Assembly (NCBI RefSeq): GCF_014641615.1
Contig: NZ_BMIB01000003.1
Span: 186,001 to 250,000, forward strand
Direction: 5' to 3'
Length of the DNA: 64,000 bases
Origin: Filimonas zeae
GTDB taxonomy: Bacteria; Bacteroidota; Bacteroidia; Chitinophagales; Chitinophagaceae
Made by a program: the position numbers and the translations under genes. Of the stretch, positions 37,664-48,023 are shown in pieces (positions within the stretch are counted from its first letter, which is position 1; each line of letters opens with the position of its first letter). Below the pieces are notes generated by a model. The model had not been told where the DNA came from. It saw nothing but the letters and a program-made list of their open reading frames with translations, and made no database searches.

Positions 37664-38524
37664 ATGCGTTTCATGTTTCTGTTTTTATTGCTGTCCGGTG
37701 GGCTTATGGCTCAGCGGAGTACCGTTACAGACACTACTTTTTACAGTAATCTGCTGCATCGTGCGCAGCATGTAAGTGTCTATAAACCTGCGGGGTATGT
37801 TACCGGAAAAGACAGCTTGCCGGTATTGTACCTGTTGCATGGTATGGGCGATAACCATACAGGCTGGCTTAGGTTGGGGCGTTTGCAGCAGGTGGCTGAT
37901 AGTTGTATCAGCAACGGTAGTATGAAGCCCTGCATTATTGTAATGCCCGATGCGGGACTTACGTATTATCTGAACAGCAAAGACGGCAATACTCCCTATG
38001 AGGATTACTTTATGCACGAATTGATACCGGCCTTGGAAAAGCGGTATGCCTGTAAAACTGGTAAACAAAACCGCGTTATCAGCGGACTTTCTATGGGCGG
38101 GTTTGGTTGTTTGCTGTATGCTATGCATCATCCGGATATGTTCAGTGCCTGTTATGCTATGAGCCCCGGTATCAGAAATGATGAGGATATCAAACGCATG
38201 TCGCTGGTGGAGTTCAAACGCAGATATAGCACTGCTTTGGGTACTATACACGAAAAGGACGAACGTATAACGCCGTGGTGGCATGAAAACAGCATTCTGT
38301 ATCTGGCAGAACACATGCCGGAAGTACAGAAAAAGCAGGTGCGGTATTATATTGATTGCGGGGATGATGATCCGCTTTCTAAAGGCAGTGCTCTGCTGCA
38401 TATAATTATGCAGCAACAACAGATACCTCATGAATACCGCGTTAAAAACGGTGCCCATACCTGGGAGTACTGGCAGGAAGCTTTGCCAACGGCGCTGAAG
38501 TTTTTAACGGCAGATTTCCGGTAA
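37664..38524 (+). CDS. Secreted alpha/beta-hydrolase esterase (esterase D / CE1-like)
   Basis: 286 aa from the ATG at 37664 (MRFMFLFLLLSGGLMAQ signal peptide); a TTG at 37634 in frame would spoil the signal peptide. The fold signature LPVLYLLHGMGDNHTGWL is followed by the nucleophile Ser143 in SGLSMGGFG and a C-terminal catalytic His in NGAHTWEYW. The family includes feruloyl and acetyl-xylan esterases and endo-acting relatives. It is divergent from the GH39 gene, 252 bp away, so both may act on decorated xylan-like material. Confidence 0.9.
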   Translation: MRFMFLFLLLSGGLMAQRSTVTDTTFYSNLLHRAQHVSVYKPAGYVTGKDSLPVLYLLHGMGDNHTGWLRLGRLQQVADSCISNGSMKPCIIVMPDAGLTYYLNSKDGNTPYEDYFMHELIPALEKRYACKTGKQNRVISGLSMGGFGCLLYAMHHPDMFSACYAMSPGIRNDEDIKRMSLVEFKRRYSTALGTIHEKDERITPWWHENSILYLAEHMPEVQKKQVRYYIDCGDDDPLSKGSALLHIIMQQQQIPHEYRVKNGAHTWEYWQEALPTALKFLTADFR

Positions 38525-38548
38525 CAAATCCTTACTTTCGCGCCCCTT

Positions 38549-38794
38549 ATGGCAGTAAATCCCATTTCCGTAGAAGAAGTAAATCAGTTACACGAGTATT
38601 TCAACAGTGTTCACGACAGAATTCCCAAAGAGTTGTTTCTTACAGGAGCAGAAAAAGTAAATGACGTTCCCTGGCTGATAAACGAGTGTTTTCATTTCTT
38701 ATCAGATGGCAGTATTCCCGGCCGTATACAAAACATGCGGGTAGATATGCTGAAGAGAATTAAAGCGGCTGTGGAAAAACACCTGGCAGCATAA
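38549..38794 (+). CDS. Small conserved-type protein, function unknown (possible DUF6965)
   Basis: 81 aa, soluble, with no signal peptide. Sequence IPKELFLTGAEKVNDVPWLI followed by a Leu/Arg-rich C-terminal helix recalls the small Bacteroidota DUF6965 group, but this is from memory of the pattern only. It lies 24 bp after the esterase gene and 30 bp before the sensor kinase gene. Confidence 0.7.
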   Translation: MAVNPISVEEVNQLHEYFNSVHDRIPKELFLTGAEKVNDVPWLINECFHFLSDGSIPGRIQNMRVDMLKRIKAAVEKHLAA

Positions 38795-38824
38795 CTTAAA
38801 AGCGGGAATATTTATTTTTGCCGG

Positions 38825-40429
38825 ATGTTATCGCAGATTTACAGATCCAAATATTTCATTATCACCGGCATTTTGATATTGCTCTGCTTTGCCGCAACGG
38901 GAATATTTTTATCTGTACAATCTGGTAAACGCACCAGCCAGATCAGCACTGATATGGCTACCAAGGTATACCAGCTAAAAGCCGCCGTTATACGTAACGA
39001 GTTCCGCGGTTTTGTAAAGGGGCTGGATGATGCGGCGCTGGTGGTAACGCAATCGCCTGATACATCCACACTGCAACAAAACCTTCCGTTTGCGGCCACC
39101 TTGCTGCTGAATCACCCCTCTGTAAAACATGGTTTTTATGCACTGATTAGCGGCAGGGATACTATTGCCTACGGGCTTCAGAAACAGGAAAAGGGTTATG
39201 TGCGGGCGGCGTTACTACCTTATCAGCGCCAACAGATAGCATGTGTTGCTGGCATAGACAGCCTATACGAAAGTGCCGTTATACGATCTGCAGATTCTCT
39301 GCATTGGCTGGCAACAGCCCGCTACCGGCTGGCAGATACTTCCACACTGGTATTAGGGTTGGATATCAATCTGCAGCAACTGCAGCATTATCTGTGGAGT
39401 GTAGATACTACAGGCCGGGCCTATGCTTTTATTACAGATGAACAGGGTACTTATCTTTCGCACCCCGATGAGTTACTGATTGGCCGTAAAATGGAGAACG
39501 TTACGGGCAACGATTCAAAACGCCTGGGCGATAGCGTAACCACTTATGAAACCGTTACCTCTGCTTATCTGCAGTTGCCTGTAGTGCGCTACTCCACACC
39601 GCTACTGCTGGCAGGCGCTCAATGGAAACTGATAGTAGATACGCCCATGCTGGCAGTAGATGAAGATGTAAAGGCGATAGAACGATACATTTTACTGCTG
39701 CTGGTAACAACGGCTGTGCTGATAATAATATTGATTGGCTGGGCGCAGAACAAATGGCAGAAAGAGTTTATGCTGCGCCAGCAGGCCGAACTTACGCGGC
39801 AGGAACTGCTGGCAGAAAAACAGGCGCTGAGCCTGATGGCAGAAAGGCAGCAGAAAGATAACGCGCTGTTGCAGCTGAATACATTGAAGGAGAAAGTAAA
39901 CCCGCATTTTCTGTTTAACTCCCTCAGTTCACTGAACGCATTGATAGACCAGTCACCGGAAACAGCGCAGGCCTTTGTAATGAAACTGTCGCGGGTGTAC
40001 CGGTATGTGCTGGATGCTTATCCGGATGGGGTGGCAACCGTAGCGGCAGAACTGAACTTTGCCAGGGAGTATTTTTTTCTGTTGAAAATACGTTTTGGGC
40101 AGGGATTGGCCCCGCTGGCAGAAGAACTGCCGGAAGAACTGCTGACGCGCCGTATCCCTTTTATGAGTATACAAACGCTTATTGAAAATGCGGTGAAGCA
40201 CAATGTTGTTTCCAGAGATATGCCCCTGCACATCACTATCCATATTAAGAATGATCATCTTATTGTTAGCAACAATCTGCAGTTACGGAACGATGTAACA
40301 GCCTCGGGAGGGCAGGGGCTGCATTATCTGCAAAGCACTTATAGCCATTTGGGTAGTGGAAATTTCCGTTGCGGTGTGGAAGGTGGCTCGTTTGTTTGCT
40401 ACCTGCCGCTGCTGCCGGCCAGCAGGTAA
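38825..40429 (+). CDS. LytS-type sensor histidine kinase
   Basis: 534 aa. Membrane segments at about 10-30 and 288-306 flank an extracytoplasmic sensor of about 250 residues that ends in a dCache/PDC-like pattern (AYAFITDEQGTYLSHPDELL). A coiled-coil linker leads to the His_kinase domain with His361 in NPHFLFNSLSSLNAL and an ATPase domain with IENAVKHNV (N box) and GGQGLHYLQ. It should phosphorylate a LytTR regulator; the only one in the window is at 48024-48809 on the same strand, beyond the protease and SusCD genes. Confidence 0.94.
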   Translation: MLSQIYRSKYFIITGILILLCFAATGIFLSVQSGKRTSQISTDMATKVYQLKAAVIRNEFRGFVKGLDDAALVVTQSPDTSTLQQNLPFAATLLLNHPSVKHGFYALISGRDTIAYGLQKQEKGYVRAALLPYQRQQIACVAGIDSLYESAVIRSADSLHWLATARYRLADTSTLVLGLDINLQQLQHYLWSVDTTGRAYAFITDEQGTYLSHPDELLIGRKMENVTGNDSKRLGDSVTTYETVTSAYLQLPVVRYSTPLLLAGAQWKLIVDTPMLAVDEDVKAIERYILLLLVTTAVLIIILIGWAQNKWQKEFMLRQQAELTRQELLAEKQALSLMAERQQKDNALLQLNTLKEKVNPHFLFNSLSSLNALIDQSPETAQAFVMKLSRVYRYVLDAYPDGVATVAAELNFAREYFFLLKIRFGQGLAPLAEELPEELLTRRIPFMSIQTLIENAVKHNVVSRDMPLHITIHIKNDHLIVSNNLQLRNDVTASGGQGLHYLQSTYSHLGSGNFRCGVEGGSFVCYLPLLPASR

Positions 40430-40549
40430 CAAACGTAAAGGCTTTTTGCTGAAAATTTCACTCCCCATAACTGCGCTTTCACTCCTGTAAAGCCGCCAGT
40501 TCATCGCCCGTGCCATTTGCCTGTGTTATTTTTTTGTGATTTTGGGGGT

Positions 40550-43210
40550 ATGATCTGGAGATTGATTCCCGTTGTAACTGCTTTAAGCTGCTTTTTGTTC
40601 TCAGCAATACACGCTCAGCAAACAACCCCCAAAGAGGCGAAGGATAGTACAAAAAAGAATACAGAGAAAGGTTATGCAGCCCTGCTGAAGAGGGCAAAAA
40701 CTGCAGATGGCCTTTTTAAAGTACATCAGACGGAGGCGGACTATTATTTTGAGATACCGCTTTCGCTGATGGAAAAAGACTTTCTGCTGGTAAACAAAAT
40801 TTCCTCCGTACCCATGGCCATTAACGAGGCAGGTATTAACAAAGGAATGAATACCAGTAACAAGGTTATCCGCTTTAGCTTAAACAAAAATGCGGGTGCC
40901 GTATGGGTAAAAACCATTGTGCCACAAGCAGAAGCACCTGCCAGTGATGCCATTGCGCTTTCCGTAAAAGACAATTTTATCGGTTCGGTTATAGAGTCTT
41001 TTAAAATAGAAGCTTACTCGCCTGATTCTACTGCCGTGGTAGTTAAGGTGAATAAAGTATTTGACGGATCGGAGAAAAGTTTCAACGATGTGTTTACGGA
41101 TATTGGTTTGGGTACCAGCCCTAAAACAGCTTTATCCGGTATTGAACATATTAAAAGCTTTCCGCAGAACGTGGTGGTGCGTTCTTTATTAAGCACTTCT
41201 GTTACCGAGGGGCAGAGTACTATTGCGGTAAGTGTTGCCGTTACTACCAACCTGCTGTTGTTACCGGAACAGGCTATGCAGCCACGTTTTGCAGATAACC
41301 GGGTAGGCTTTTTTACCACACCCCGCTGGTATTTTTCAGATACCCAGCAGAAGATGGAAAGCCGCGACCTGATTACGCGCTGGCGTCTGGAACCCAAACC
41401 GGAAGACCGTGCGCGTTACCTGGCAGGAGAGTTAACAGAACCTGCACGCCCTATTATTTTTTACATAGATCCTTCCACGCCGGTTCAGTGGCGTACGTAT
41501 ATTATGGCTGGCATTAACGACTGGCAGCAGGCGTTTGAAGCAGCTGGTTTTAAAAATGCTATACAGGCTAGGCTGGTAACAGATACGGCCGATTTTGATG
41601 GTGATGATGTGCGTTACTCGCTGGTTACCTACGCCGCTTCTCCTAAATCCAACGCTATGGGGCCTGCGGTGGTTGATCCGCGTTCGGGTGAAATACTGGA
41701 GTCGGATGTAATATGGTGGCACAATGTAATGACCTCTTTGAATTACTGGATGCGCATTCAAACCGGTATTATAGATACCGGTGCCCGCAGCAATGAATTT
41801 ACGGCAGAACAGATGGGGCATGCCATTCGTTTTGTGGCCGCGCACGAAATAGGCCACACCCTGGGGCTGAAACACAATATGGGCGCTTCGGCAGCTTATG
41901 CTACCGATTCGCTCCGGTCTGCCGCTTACACAGCGCGCATGGGTGGTACAGCACCTTCTATTATGGATTACGCCCGTTTTAATTATGTAGCGCAGCCGGA
42001 AGATAAGGTAACTACCATAACACCCAATATTGGCGTGTACGACCGTTATGCCATTGCCTGGGGCTACCGCTGGCTGGGCGATACTGTTACACCCTGGCAG
42101 GCACTGAAAGTGCAGCAGCAATGGATTGCGGCACATGCCGGTGATCCGTTGTATCATTATGGTGAGCAGCAGAATAGTCTGAATACCATCGACCCCCGTG
42201 CGCAATCAGAAGACCTGGGTGATAACGCTATGAAAGCGGGTGAGTATGGGCTGCGCAACCTGAAACGCCTGGTGCCGCAGATTGGAGCCTGGACCGCTGA
42301 TGCAGGTGATTCTTATTACCAGGCAGGCAAGCTGTACATGGCTGCCATATGGCAATGGAATACCTATATAGACCACGTAATTACCAATATTGGTGGTTAC
42401 TATCTGGAGCAGCCGGTACAGGGCGATGGCCAAAAGGCTTATACGCCTGTACCTAAAAACATACAACAACAAGCCATTCAGTTTCTGGCCAAGTACCTGT
42501 TTACATTGCCAGACTGGCTGTTTAACGCAGCTATACAGGAAAAAACGTTTGCAGTAAAAGATACACCGTTGGGCCCTTACGAGTACGGCCCTTACAACAT
42601 GAAGCGCGAGCAGCAATACGGATTGCTGTACAGCCTGCTGGGTGATGAAAGGCTGCTGCGCCTGCTGGAAACGGAAGCTGCTTATGGTAAGGAAAAGGTA
42701 TTTACTGTTTCAGAACTGCTGAATGCATGCCGTAAACAGCTGTTTGCAGCTACACAGCAGGGCCGGGGGCTTACCATGGAGCAAAGGCTGGGGCAGCAGA
42801 ATTACGTAGACGCGCTGATTGTAAGCGCCGATAAACTGATGGAAAAAATAAGTAAGAAAACGCTGACGGAAGACGAGGCTGCAACAACGAACCTGCGCGG
42901 GGCAGTTATAACCGCAGCGCAGGCGGGTAGCAACCAGCGGAATCTTCCCGCGCTTTGCGATCTTACCCCCCGTGCTTTCCGCATGCAGTATAACACTGCA
43001 AACGGCAGTAATGTGGCAGAAGCTGCCGCACTGCGGAACATTCATGTTTCCGCTATGGCGCGCACCTCCGGGGTGGCTGCCGCCAAAAGGGGAGAGCTGT
43101 ACACGGTACTACAACTGCTGGAAAAAAGCCGGAATACAGGCGATACAGACACCCGGAACCACTATCTGGACCTGATTTTACGCATCAGACAGCATTTACA
43201 ATTGCATTAA
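40550..43210 (+). CDS. Large secreted zinc metalloprotease (DUF5117/DUF4953 type)
   Basis: 886 aa from the ATG at 40550 (MIWRLIPVVTALSCFLFSAI signal peptide). An N-terminal DUF5118/DUF5117-like region covers about 40-330 (PLSLMEKDFLLVNKISSVP). The metzincin-like zinc motif is HEIGHTLGLKHN starting at His432, followed by SIMDYARFNY as the Met-turn. A DUF4953-like C-terminal part follows. It would cleave proteins in the periplasm or outside the cell. It precedes susC by only 27 bp, so the protease and transporter are probably cotranscribed. Confidence 0.93.
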   Translation: MIWRLIPVVTALSCFLFSAIHAQQTTPKEAKDSTKKNTEKGYAALLKRAKTADGLFKVHQTEADYYFEIPLSLMEKDFLLVNKISSVPMAINEAGINKGMNTSNKVIRFSLNKNAGAVWVKTIVPQAEAPASDAIALSVKDNFIGSVIESFKIEAYSPDSTAVVVKVNKVFDGSEKSFNDVFTDIGLGTSPKTALSGIEHIKSFPQNVVVRSLLSTSVTEGQSTIAVSVAVTTNLLLLPEQAMQPRFADNRVGFFTTPRWYFSDTQQKMESRDLITRWRLEPKPEDRARYLAGELTEPARPIIFYIDPSTPVQWRTYIMAGINDWQQAFEAAGFKNAIQARLVTDTADFDGDDVRYSLVTYAASPKSNAMGPAVVDPRSGEILESDVIWWHNVMTSLNYWMRIQTGIIDTGARSNEFTAEQMGHAIRFVAAHEIGHTLGLKHNMGASAAYATDSLRSAAYTARMGGTAPSIMDYARFNYVAQPEDKVTTITPNIGVYDRYAIAWGYRWLGDTVTPWQALKVQQQWIAAHAGDPLYHYGEQQNSLNTIDPRAQSEDLGDNAMKAGEYGLRNLKRLVPQIGAWTADAGDSYYQAGKLYMAAIWQWNTYIDHVITNIGGYYLEQPVQGDGQKAYTPVPKNIQQQAIQFLAKYLFTLPDWLFNAAIQEKTFAVKDTPLGPYEYGPYNMKREQQYGLLYSLLGDERLLRLLETEAAYGKEKVFTVSELLNACRKQLFAATQQGRGLTMEQRLGQQNYVDALIVSADKLMEKISKKTLTEDEAATTNLRGAVITAAQAGSNQRNLPALCDLTPRAFRMQYNTANGSNVAEAAALRNIHVSAMARTSGVAAAKRGELYTVLQLLEKSRNTGDTDTRNHYLDLILRIRQHLQLH

Positions 43211-43237
43211 ACCACAACTATCCATAATCTTGCAAAA

Positions 43238-46200
43238 ATGAGCAGACTACTATTATTCTTGCTTCTATCGCTGGCGGACCTCTCCACCGGCTTCAGTCAG
43301 GAACTGATCACAGTTACCGGACAGGTTTTATCGGAGGAAAACGGCAAGCCCGTTCCCGGTGCTTCTGTATTTATTGACCAGAACCCCATTGGGGAGCAGG
43401 CTGGTGCAGATGTTATTCAGAATTCGGTAATTGGCGCAGTAACCAATGCCGAAGGCCGCTTTACGGTAAAAGTACCCGCAGGTACTACACACCTGAAAGT
43501 GAGCAGTATTGGCTACACGGCTTTACTGGTAAGCATTACCGGTAAAAAGGCACTTTCCATACGCCTAAGCCCGGAAAATAACACACTGGGTGCCATTATT
43601 GTAAACGGCTATACCGGCATTTCACGCCGTAAAAACACCACTGCTACGGCAAAGGTGGAGTACGATAAAATTCGCCAGACCGGTGTATCGGGCATAGACC
43701 AGATGCTGGAAGGGCAGATGGCAGGTGTGGCGGTAACCAGCATTAGCGGTGGCCCCAACGCAGCGCCTAAAATAAGAATACGCGGTACCGTATCGTTGAC
43801 CAATCAGGATCCGCTGTGGGTGCTGGACGGCATTCCGCTGGAAGGCACCAGCCTGCCACTGAACTACGATAAAGACAATATTGATCAGTTACGAAACCTG
43901 CCTATTGCCGGTTTAAACCCCGATGACATTGCAGATATTACGGTGCTGAAAGATGCGGCTGCTACCGCCATTTACGGTGCCCGCGCTTCAAACGGTGTAA
44001 TTGTAATTACCACCAAAAAGGGTAAAAAAGGCCCGGCGGCTGTAAGCTTCACGGCCAACACATTTGTTACGGAACGCCCCGCTTTTGATAAACTGAACCT
44101 GATGAACGCCAGTGAGAAAGTTGATTTTGAACTGGGTATGGCTGCGGATGCCAATCTTACTTTCCGCGATCAGCAGGGGGCTATTGCCCGGCTGCTGAAC
44201 CGTTCAGGCGAGCTGGCTGCCTACAGGGCTAATGGCTTTAATGGCCTCAGTGCTGCTACCCAACAGTCTATCAACGCACTGCGTAACAACAATACCAACT
44301 GGGGTAAAGAGTTGTATCAGGCTGTGGTAAACCAGCAATACGGCCTCAACATTTCCGGTGGTAACGATCAGGCCGCTTACTATTTTTCCGGTGGTTATTA
44401 TGATGAGAAAGGTGCTACCATTGGTACCGGCATGAAGCGCTATAACGTTACGTTGAAAACAGATGTAAACCTGTCATCCAGACTCAATGTGGGTATGGCC
44501 ATTTTTGCTACCAGAACTGACCGTAAAAACTACCTTACCGAAAATGATGCTTTTACCAGCCCCTCCCGTTACTCCCGTAATGTAAACCCCTACCTTACGG
44601 TGAAGGATGCGAATGGTAATTATATGTACGATCAGGATATCTTTGGTACCAACAACCTGACTAATGATGTATATATTCCTTTTAATATTATTGAGGAGCG
44701 GTCAAATACGCGGTATGCACTGAAAAACAATAGCTTGAAAGGCTTGTTTACCGTGGGCTATAAAATACTGCCGGGCCTGAAATTCCGTTCAGAACTGGGC
44801 CTTCAGCTGGATGAAATTGGTATTGAAAAATATGCGGGTGTAAACTCGTATTTTATGCGCAAGCTGCGCGAGGGTACCCGTTATTATAATTCCGCTACCC
44901 GCCAGTACGAATACTTTATGCCAACAGGTGGCACTATTCAAAATCAGAACACTTCTTTCTTTCAATACAACTGGAAAAACATTCTGGAGTACAACAAGGT
45001 GTTTAACAGTAAACATGAGATAGATGCCTTACTGGGTTCGGAACTGAGAAGAAATAAGAATACCGATATTTTCAGCAAGGGCTTTGGATATAATGATCGT
45101 ACACTGGCTACTCAGAATATTATTTTCCCAACGGCTAATTTTGCCAATAGTGCGCTCTATAGAGCTTATCAGAAGGCTTTTGTGGAAAATGCATTTGTTT
45201 CTGCATACGCCACCCTGTCTTACACCTACAACCGTAAATATACCTTATATGGTAGTGTACGTTTTGATGGCTCTGATTTGTTTGGGGTAGATCCTAAATA
45301 CAAATACCTGCCTATTTACTCTGTATCAGGTGCATGGAATGCCAAAGACGAAAGCTTTTTGAAAGATGTGGATTGGGTTTCCAGCCTGCGTGTACGCAGC
45401 TCCTTTGGTGTACAGGGTAACATAGATAAAAACACTTCTCCTTTTATAGTGGGTGCACCAGGCAATACCACCATATTACCAGGTAACAACGAGCCTACTA
45501 TTGTAGTATCAAGCCCACCTAACAGAAAACTGAGATGGGAAAAGACCACCACCTTTAATGCTGGTATGGAACTGGGGCTTGCCAACAATGCGGTACAGGT
45601 TACATTAGATTATTACAACAGAAAGAGCAGAGACCTGATTGGTACAGAAGCGCTGCAGCTGGAAAATGGTTTTGAATATAGCACCTCTAACTTTGCACGC
45701 ATCAGCAACAGAGGTTTAGAACTGAGCATTTCTACCAGAAATATCAGTACCCGCAAATTCCAGTGGTCTACCGATTTCAATATTGCGCGTAACAAAAGTA
45801 GGATGGAAAGGCAAAAAGTGCGTGCCAGTGATTATGAACCTTCCAAAGAAGGCTACGCTGTAAACGGACTGTTTGTGGTGCCCACTGCAGGTGTAGATGC
45901 CAATAATATTCCGTTGTTCCGCCAGGGCGATAAGGTGGTGACGATGGAAGACTTCTTTAAGTTGTACGACCCCTATGCTGATTTCTTCCCGGGTGAAGCC
46001 ATTGCCAGCAATCTTACACCGGAGCAATACCGTGCTTTGTTTGTGTATGCGGGTGATAAAGATCCTAAGTTTACCGGTGGCCTTACCAACCGCTTCCGCT
46101 ACGCCGGTTTTGATCTGGTGGTATCTGCATTGTTTAATCTGGATCAGTGGCGCCTGCGCACACCGGCTTATAACCCGGCCACGCTGGACCGTGGGTTAAA

Positions 46201-46561
46201 CTATTCCAAATCAACCCAGGGTGTACCACCTGCTTTTGGCAGAGATAGTTACAATGGCGACAGATGGATGTCGTATCTGTGGCTGCAGAGCTATGATCCT
46301 GCTAACTCCTACAAACAACTGGATGTGTTTGCGCAAAAGATGAGTTATGTGCGTATTAACAGCATACGTTTAGGTTATACGCTGCCTGCTACGGTGGCCC
46401 GTAAGATAAAAACAACCAATCTGAGGCTGTCTGTGGAAGCAAGAAATCCGTTTGTGTTTGGCACTAATTACAATGGCTATTTTGATCCGGAAACCTTTGG
46501 TGACATTTACGCACAACCCATTTCGAGAAGTATTGCTTTTGGATTAAACGCTACCTTTTAA
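43238..46561 (+). CDS. SusC/RagA-family TonB-linked outer-membrane transporter, second locus
   Basis: 1107 aa. Signal peptide to about residue 20 (STGFSQ), carboxypeptidase-regulatory-like domain at about 25-112 (VTGQVLSEENGKPVPGASVF) with an insertion of about 15 residues (EQAGADVIQNSVIGA), plug with PLWVLDGIPLEG and the signature TVLKDAAATAIYGARASNG near 240-255, barrel to a C-terminal Phe. With the downstream SusD it forms an importer. Position after a zinc protease resembles the peptide-importing RagAB logic of Porphyromonas; that parallel is inference. Confidence 0.96.
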   Translation: MSRLLLFLLLSLADLSTGFSQELITVTGQVLSEENGKPVPGASVFIDQNPIGEQAGADVIQNSVIGAVTNAEGRFTVKVPAGTTHLKVSSIGYTALLVSITGKKALSIRLSPENNTLGAIIVNGYTGISRRKNTTATAKVEYDKIRQTGVSGIDQMLEGQMAGVAVTSISGGPNAAPKIRIRGTVSLTNQDPLWVLDGIPLEGTSLPLNYDKDNIDQLRNLPIAGLNPDDIADITVLKDAAATAIYGARASNGVIVITTKKGKKGPAAVSFTANTFVTERPAFDKLNLMNASEKVDFELGMAADANLTFRDQQGAIARLLNRSGELAAYRANGFNGLSAATQQSINALRNNNTNWGKELYQAVVNQQYGLNISGGNDQAAYYFSGGYYDEKGATIGTGMKRYNVTLKTDVNLSSRLNVGMAIFATRTDRKNYLTENDAFTSPSRYSRNVNPYLTVKDANGNYMYDQDIFGTNNLTNDVYIPFNIIEERSNTRYALKNNSLKGLFTVGYKILPGLKFRSELGLQLDEIGIEKYAGVNSYFMRKLREGTRYYNSATRQYEYFMPTGGTIQNQNTSFFQYNWKNILEYNKVFNSKHEIDALLGSELRRNKNTDIFSKGFGYNDRTLATQNIIFPTANFANSALYRAYQKAFVENAFVSAYATLSYTYNRKYTLYGSVRFDGSDLFGVDPKYKYLPIYSVSGAWNAKDESFLKDVDWVSSLRVRSSFGVQGNIDKNTSPFIVGAPGNTTILPGNNEPTIVVSSPPNRKLRWEKTTTFNAGMELGLANNAVQVTLDYYNRKSRDLIGTEALQLENGFEYSTSNFARISNRGLELSISTRNISTRKFQWSTDFNIARNKSRMERQKVRASDYEPSKEGYAVNGLFVVPTAGVDANNIPLFRQGDKVVTMEDFFKLYDPYADFFPGEAIASNLTPEQYRALFVYAGDKDPKFTGGLTNRFRYAGFDLVVSALFNLDQWRLRTPAYNPATLDRGLNYSKSTQGVPPAFGRDSYNGDRWMSYLWLQSYDPANSYKQLDVFAQKMSYVRINSIRLGYTLPATVARKIKTTNLRLSVEARNPFVFGTNYNGYFDPETFGDIYAQPISRSIAFGLNATF

Positions 46562-46572
46562 TTAACAACATT

Positions 46573-47889
46573 ATGAACAAGATTATCATAACTATAGCAG
46601 CTTTTGTACTTCTGGCCGGCACAACCAGCTGTAAAAAATATCTGGATATAGAACCGGTGGGCCGCGTTATTCCTAAAACGGAAGAAGATTTCAGGGCTTT
46701 ACTCACAGCTGCTTATGGCACTTTTCCTGAGCATAAATCGCTGCTTTCTGTTCGTACAGATGAATTGATACTGGATGAGTGGGCTACGGATTATTCTGCC
46801 CTGCGGGATATTTACACCTGGAAAGATGGCAGCCCCGACCCGGCTACTTTTGAGTTTCCTTACGTAGCTTTTTACAAGGCTATATTTAACGCCAACCACG
46901 TAATAGCTGAAATAGAAAATGAGGCCGGTACCACAACAGGTACCGCACAGCTGAAAGGAGAAGCTTACCTGCTGCGTGCTTATGCGCATTTTGAATTGCT
47001 GAACCTGTATGCCAAACCTTATAACAAGGCCACAGCAGCTACTGACCGTGGTGTGCCTTTATCGCTTACCATTGATATTGAACAGAACTATGCCCCCTCT
47101 ACTGTAGAAGTGGTATATGCGCAGATTCTGGCTGATATAGAAGCGGGCCGGTCTCTGCTGAATACGGCTACTTTTGAGGCAGGTAAAAATTACCGCTTTA
47201 CTACCCGCGCGGCGCTGGCTTTGCTGGCAAGGGTAAGAGAGTTCCGGGGTGAATGGGCACAAGCGCTGGATGCTGCCAAACAGGCGTTGGCGGTTAACAA
47301 CAAGCTGGAAGACCTGAATACCTCTACCCGTTTACCTAATCACTACCAGAGTGTAGAAAACATCATGTCTATGGAGTCGGCTTTCAATATCCGTGCTGCT
47401 TCTATGATCTCTGACCATCTGCTGGGTATTTACGACCGTACCAACGACCTGCGTTTTCCGTTGTATTTCAGCCGCTCGGGTGGTGATTATGTATCCATCA
47501 AAGGCAATAATGATGCGTTGAAAATCTCTTTTCGCAATGGAGAACTTTATCTCATACAGGCAGAAGCTTCGCTGCAAACAGACGATATAGCGCTGGCCCG
47601 TCAGAGCCTGCTGGCCCTGAAAGCCAAACGTATTAAGTCCGCGCTGTACGCAACAGAAGAAACCAGAATAAACGCGTTGGAAAAAGCACCCCTGCTGGCT
47701 GAAATACTGGCAGAGCGCGAAAGAGAACTGGCGCTGGAAGGCCACCGCTGGTACGATTTGCGCCGCTACGGACAGCCAACACTTACCCATGAAACAGGTG
47801 GCAATACGGGTACTTTACTGGTAAACGACCCCCGTTACACGCTCCGTTTCCCTCAATCGGCCGTTGCCAATAACCCCAATCTGTTCTAA
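46573..47889 (+). CDS. SusD/RagB-family surface lipoprotein, second locus
   Basis: 438 aa, shorter than most SusD proteins (about 500-600). Lipobox (TTSC) with the Cys near residue 20, then KKYLDIEPVG, a classic SusD start. SusD helical signatures: GEAYLLRAYAHFELLNLYAK at about 130-150 and ELALEGHRWYDLRRYGQP near 380-398. It lies 11 bp after susC. A strong terminator follows at 47924. Confidence 0.95.
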   Translation: MNKIIITIAAFVLLAGTTSCKKYLDIEPVGRVIPKTEEDFRALLTAAYGTFPEHKSLLSVRTDELILDEWATDYSALRDIYTWKDGSPDPATFEFPYVAFYKAIFNANHVIAEIENEAGTTTGTAQLKGEAYLLRAYAHFELLNLYAKPYNKATAATDRGVPLSLTIDIEQNYAPSTVEVVYAQILADIEAGRSLLNTATFEAGKNYRFTTRAALALLARVREFRGEWAQALDAAKQALAVNNKLEDLNTSTRLPNHYQSVENIMSMESAFNIRAASMISDHLLGIYDRTNDLRFPLYFSRSGGDYVSIKGNNDALKISFRNGELYLIQAEASLQTDDIALARQSLLALKAKRIKSALYATEETRINALEKAPLLAEILAERERELALEGHRWYDLRRYGQPTLTHETGGNTGTLLVNDPRYTLRFPQSAVANNPNLF

Positions 47890-47923
47890 GCTTTCCCTTT
47901 CAACAGCTTGATTACATAGTACC

Positions 47924-47959
47924 AACTCCGGCCAGGCATTAACCCGGCCGGAGTTTTTT
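47924..47959 (+). terminator. Rho-independent terminator after the protease/SusCD operon
   Basis: Perfect 10-bp stem AACTCCGGCC (47924-47933) with GGCCGGAGTT (47946-47955) and a U-run. Immediately after it, TATATTTG at 47959-47966 matches the TAnnTTTG -7 pattern and could start the response-regulator transcript, although no -33 TTTG was seen. Confidence 0.85.
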
Positions 47960-48023
47960 ATATTTGTGCTGTGGGGCGGTATTACCGTTCTAACAGTATC
48001 CGTAACTATGTAACCCTTCAGGC

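Noticed and set aside
37685..38458. 257-codon minus-strand open frame
   Set aside because: Antisense shadow of the esterase gene, which has an intact signal peptide and catalytic Ser motif.
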